Assembly (NCBI RefSeq): GCF_005217605.1
Contig: NZ_SZPX01000002.1
Span: 186,001 to 250,000 of the forward strand
Length of the DNA stretch: 64,000 bases
Direction: 5' to 3'
From: Sulfurimonas crateris
GTDB taxonomy: Bacteria; Campylobacterota; Campylobacteria; Campylobacterales; Sulfurimonadaceae
The notes beneath the pieces were generated by a model that was not told where the DNA came from, did not search any database, and was given only the letters and a program-made list of their open reading frames with translations. Below, in pieces: positions 62,801-64,000 of this stretch (its first letter is position 1; every line of letters starts with the position of its first letter). A program made the position numbers and the translations under genes.

Positions 62801-63238
62801 ACCGTAACAGCAAATGATGCCACAAAAACTTATGATGGAAATGTTTACTCAGGTGCTAATGGAGTAACATACTCTACGACTCCAAATAGCAATTTATTGG
62901 GAACGCTAAATTACGGAACAGATATTGATGCTGGGACATATACTTTAACACCATCAGGACTTTACTCAAATCAACAAGGGTATATTGTCTCTTATGGATC
63001 AGGAACATTAATTATTAACCCAGTGCCAATTATAACTCCAACAACATCTAATACTCAGGTTATAGATACAAGTGAAATCAAACAGATAAAAACACCTGTC
63101 AAAAACGGTATAGCATTTAGAACAGACAATATTATCACCCCAAATAATCTTCTAAATGCCACAATATTTAGCCAAACAAAAATAACCAACAACGGCGTAA
63201 AACTACCGGTCGGTTTAATAAATAATGAGGAATTATAA
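59831..63238 (+). CDS. TpsA-type filamentous haemagglutinin-like exoprotein 2
   Basis: 1,135 residues, paralogue of exoprotein 1: same extended signal head (SRFRILKGGKIALV), TPS domain (TITQTTNKASINWQSF; NANGQVFLLNPNGIVF). Two beta-helix blocks with many GLUG repeats (GGLAGYNLG, GGLVGQNDG, GGLVGLSEN, GGLVGYNSR) lie at about 400-640 and 680-930. One MBG-like domain (about 985-1070, with TVTANDATKTYDGN) and a short C-terminal tail follow. It lacks the YDG repeats of exoprotein 1. The tpsB gene follows after 1 base, so the two form an operon. Confidence 0.9.
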   Translation: MKTNHEYKSRFRILKGGKIALVVSTLFGTMTLLSAAPSGGVVTTGTATIFQTPNTTTITQTTNKASINWQSFSVAPTETVNFVQPNSASVTLNRVVGVTNSLIEGTINANGQVFLLNPNGIVFSKGSSINVGGLVASTLNLSDEDFQVGNYTLSGNSTNAILNLGTINIKDNGYAVLAGNSVSNEGFIKATLGDIHLVGASKVSLNINGNSLINLTIDKGILDALVENKGAIQANGGEIYLTSQALNTVLNGVVNNRGIIEADSIDSHNGKIILFAHGGTTNIDGTLSAKDGFIETSGTNLSVASSTDIQTKKWLLDPVNLTIDSSGLADTVSAIAVQNSLSTADVELQADQDITVDEDIIWGEATKLTLTAGDEIFVNATINNTNATTGGVYFNAANRNNKVAFDPTTGKVIVNNVFQLQWINQALNGKYELGSNIDASATSSWNSNAGFVPIGTSSNKFTGSFDGLGHTISNLFINRPTENYVGLFGDTNTGSIIQNLGLTNVNIKGRSDVGGLAGYNLGSITNSYVSGRVDGIYSVVGGLVGQNDGTLTKSYSTAQVSGNFKVGGLVGHNIGSITNTYATGKVSGGTSGALVGWNAGGSTLTDSYWDIDITANRVGANFGTITNLTGVHSSTSTIDAFTQATYSNLDFTNTWYMIDGETRPFLRSEYSTTISNDHQLQLMAMDLSANYTLANDITYSGDMWSSRGFNPIGNQSSQFTGGFDGLGHTISDLFIDRGTTDFIGLFGFINSNLTIQNIGLENVDITGQNYTGGLVGWNTLTINNSFTTGKVSGATSVGGLVGLSENTIKNSYSTSNVEGNSNNTGGLVGYNSRKIENSYATGNVSGRDYVGGLVGENGSASSEIINSYATGSVTTTNDYAGGLVGHSYGSITDSYATGHITSGRYYIGGLVAGNTNGVINNSYWDIDTTGTSVGFSSNSGTITNLTGIHSTTGTIDAFSQATYTGFDFTNDWIIYEGDTRPLLRTFMTPITVTANDATKTYDGNVYSGANGVTYSTTPNSNLLGTLNYGTDIDAGTYTLTPSGLYSNQQGYIVSYGSGTLIINPVPIITPTTSNTQVIDTSEIKQIKTPVKNGIAFRTDNIITPNNLLNATIFSQTKITNNGVKLPVGLINNEEL

Positions 63239-63239
63239 A

Positions 63240-64000
63240 ATGTTACAAAAATTAAAACAAAGTTTTCTAACTTTACTGTTGCTGGCAAGTACACTATTCG
63301 CAGCTGATATACCGGATTCAGGAAGTATCTTAAATGAGATAAAACCTTCTTTAAAACAACTAGAAAAGAAAGCACCGCCGGTTATTCCTATGCAAGAGTA
63401 CAAAGCTCCCATCACTGGAGATGACACGCTTAAAGTGCTGGTAAAAAAGTTTGAGATACAAAACAATACGGTATTTTCTACTGAAGTTTTGCATGACCTC
63501 ATTAAAGAGTATGAAGGTAAAAACTTAACTATTTTAGAGATTAAAAAAGTAGCAGATATTATTACAAAATATTACAGAGCAAATGGTTATTTTGTGGCTC
63601 GTGCTTATATTCCTGTGCAAGACTTAAGCGATAATATTGTGAGAATCACTGTTATTGAAGGTGTATACGGCAAATTTAATATAAATAACTCATCAAAAGT
63701 AAAAGAGAGTACTATAAAAAGGTATCTGTCTGAATTTGACAATGAAGAAGTTATATCTATGGATAAACTTGAAAGACAGATATTTCTTATAAACTCATTA
63801 TCTGGACTTCAAATAGTAAACGCAGAAATTGCTCCGGGAGAAACTGTAGGAAGCAGTGATTTTACTATTACCGCTGAAGAGTCTAAAAGAGTTGAGGGTC
63901 ATATCTCAATGGATAACTATGGAAATAAATATACAGGTGATGAACGAGCCAATATTGGAGCAACACTCAACTCTCCTTTTGGATATGGCGATGCTCTAAG
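63240..64000 (+). CDS. TpsB-type outer membrane transporter (ShlB/FhaC family), 3'-truncated by window edge
   Basis: Open from ATG 63240 (1 base after the TpsA stop; TGAGGAAT is the ribosome site) to the window end, about 253 codons. Signal peptide MLQKLKQSFLTLLLLASTLFA, an N-terminal linker, POTRA domain 1 (about 70-145, with RANGYFVARAYIPVQ and the end VIEGVYGKF), POTRA 2 (about 150-220), and the start of the 16-strand barrel (GHISMDNYGNKYTGDERANIGATL). It secretes TpsA 2 and, by lack of another pore, probably TpsA 1. Confidence 0.92.
   Translation, partial: MLQKLKQSFLTLLLLASTLFAADIPDSGSILNEIKPSLKQLEKKAPPVIPMQEYKAPITGDDTLKVLVKKFEIQNNTVFSTEVLHDLIKEYEGKNLTILEIKKVADIITKYYRANGYFVARAYIPVQDLSDNIVRITVIEGVYGKFNINNSSKVKESTIKRYLSEFDNEEVISMDKLERQIFLINSLSGLQIVNAEIAPGETVGSSDFTITAEESKRVEGHISMDNYGNKYTGDERANIGATLNSPFGYGDAL

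Overview
The window is a chromosomal segment of a free-living Campylobacterota (Epsilonproteobacteria), most like Sulfurimonas or a close relative. Signs are the moderately AT-rich genome, frequent GTG/TTG starts, a FlgS-type flagellar kinase, a fused CcsBA cytochrome c synthase, a separate glyS, and the gene order coaBC-uppS-prepilin peptidase-lptF-truA, which I recall from Campylobacter jejuni. The genus is inferred. No tRNA, rRNA, CRISPR array or IS transposase was recognised.

Layout. 1-3079: 3' part of dnaE. 3080-6657: a compact AT-rich accessory island with an AAA ATPase/HNH nuclease pair (Septu-like), a short broken reading frame and a YhcG/DUF1016 nuclease; a 9-bp repeat sits at both edges. 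6658-17086: housekeeping and envelope genes (YggU, M18 aminopeptidase, FlgS, CcsBA, DUF2461, HemH, HAD hydrolase, coiled-coil membrane protein). 17177-30120: a surface and signalling block with a LapA-type adhesin, its type I secretion genes and a LuxR-like protein, then a YfiN-like diguanylate cyclase, a YfiR-like protein and a TonB-dependent receptor. 30121-32096: an insertion carrying a HipA-family protein that split ybgC and rebuilt its 5' end. 32097-42692: ybgC, a periplasmic protein, a family 4 uracil-DNA glycosylase, a GGDEF-EAL protein, an NIT/CZB chemoreceptor, superoxide reductase, glyS, and an unknown protein under a c-di-GMP-I riboswitch. 42693-55414: ankyrin, YdcF, 7TM-GGDEF and globin genes, the coaBC operon, an HDOD protein, a five-haem cytochrome with an FNR-type site, a CDGSH protein and Csp. 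55415-64000: a two-partner secretion locus with two TpsA exoproteins sharing one promoter leader, a tail-collar protein between them, and a TpsB pore running off the end.

Cyclic-di-GMP is the common thread. Makers or breakers (YfiN-like, GGDEF-EAL, a degenerate 7TM-GGDEF, an HDOD protein with a vestigial EAL), a riboswitch reader, and a LapA-type adhesin with two candidate LapG sites all lie here. The most novel items are the HipA insertion in ybgC, the riboswitch plus leader peptide ahead of an unrecognised 505-residue protein, the Septu-like ATPase with its large extra N-terminal domain, and the duplicated direct-repeat promoter of the two TpsA genes.
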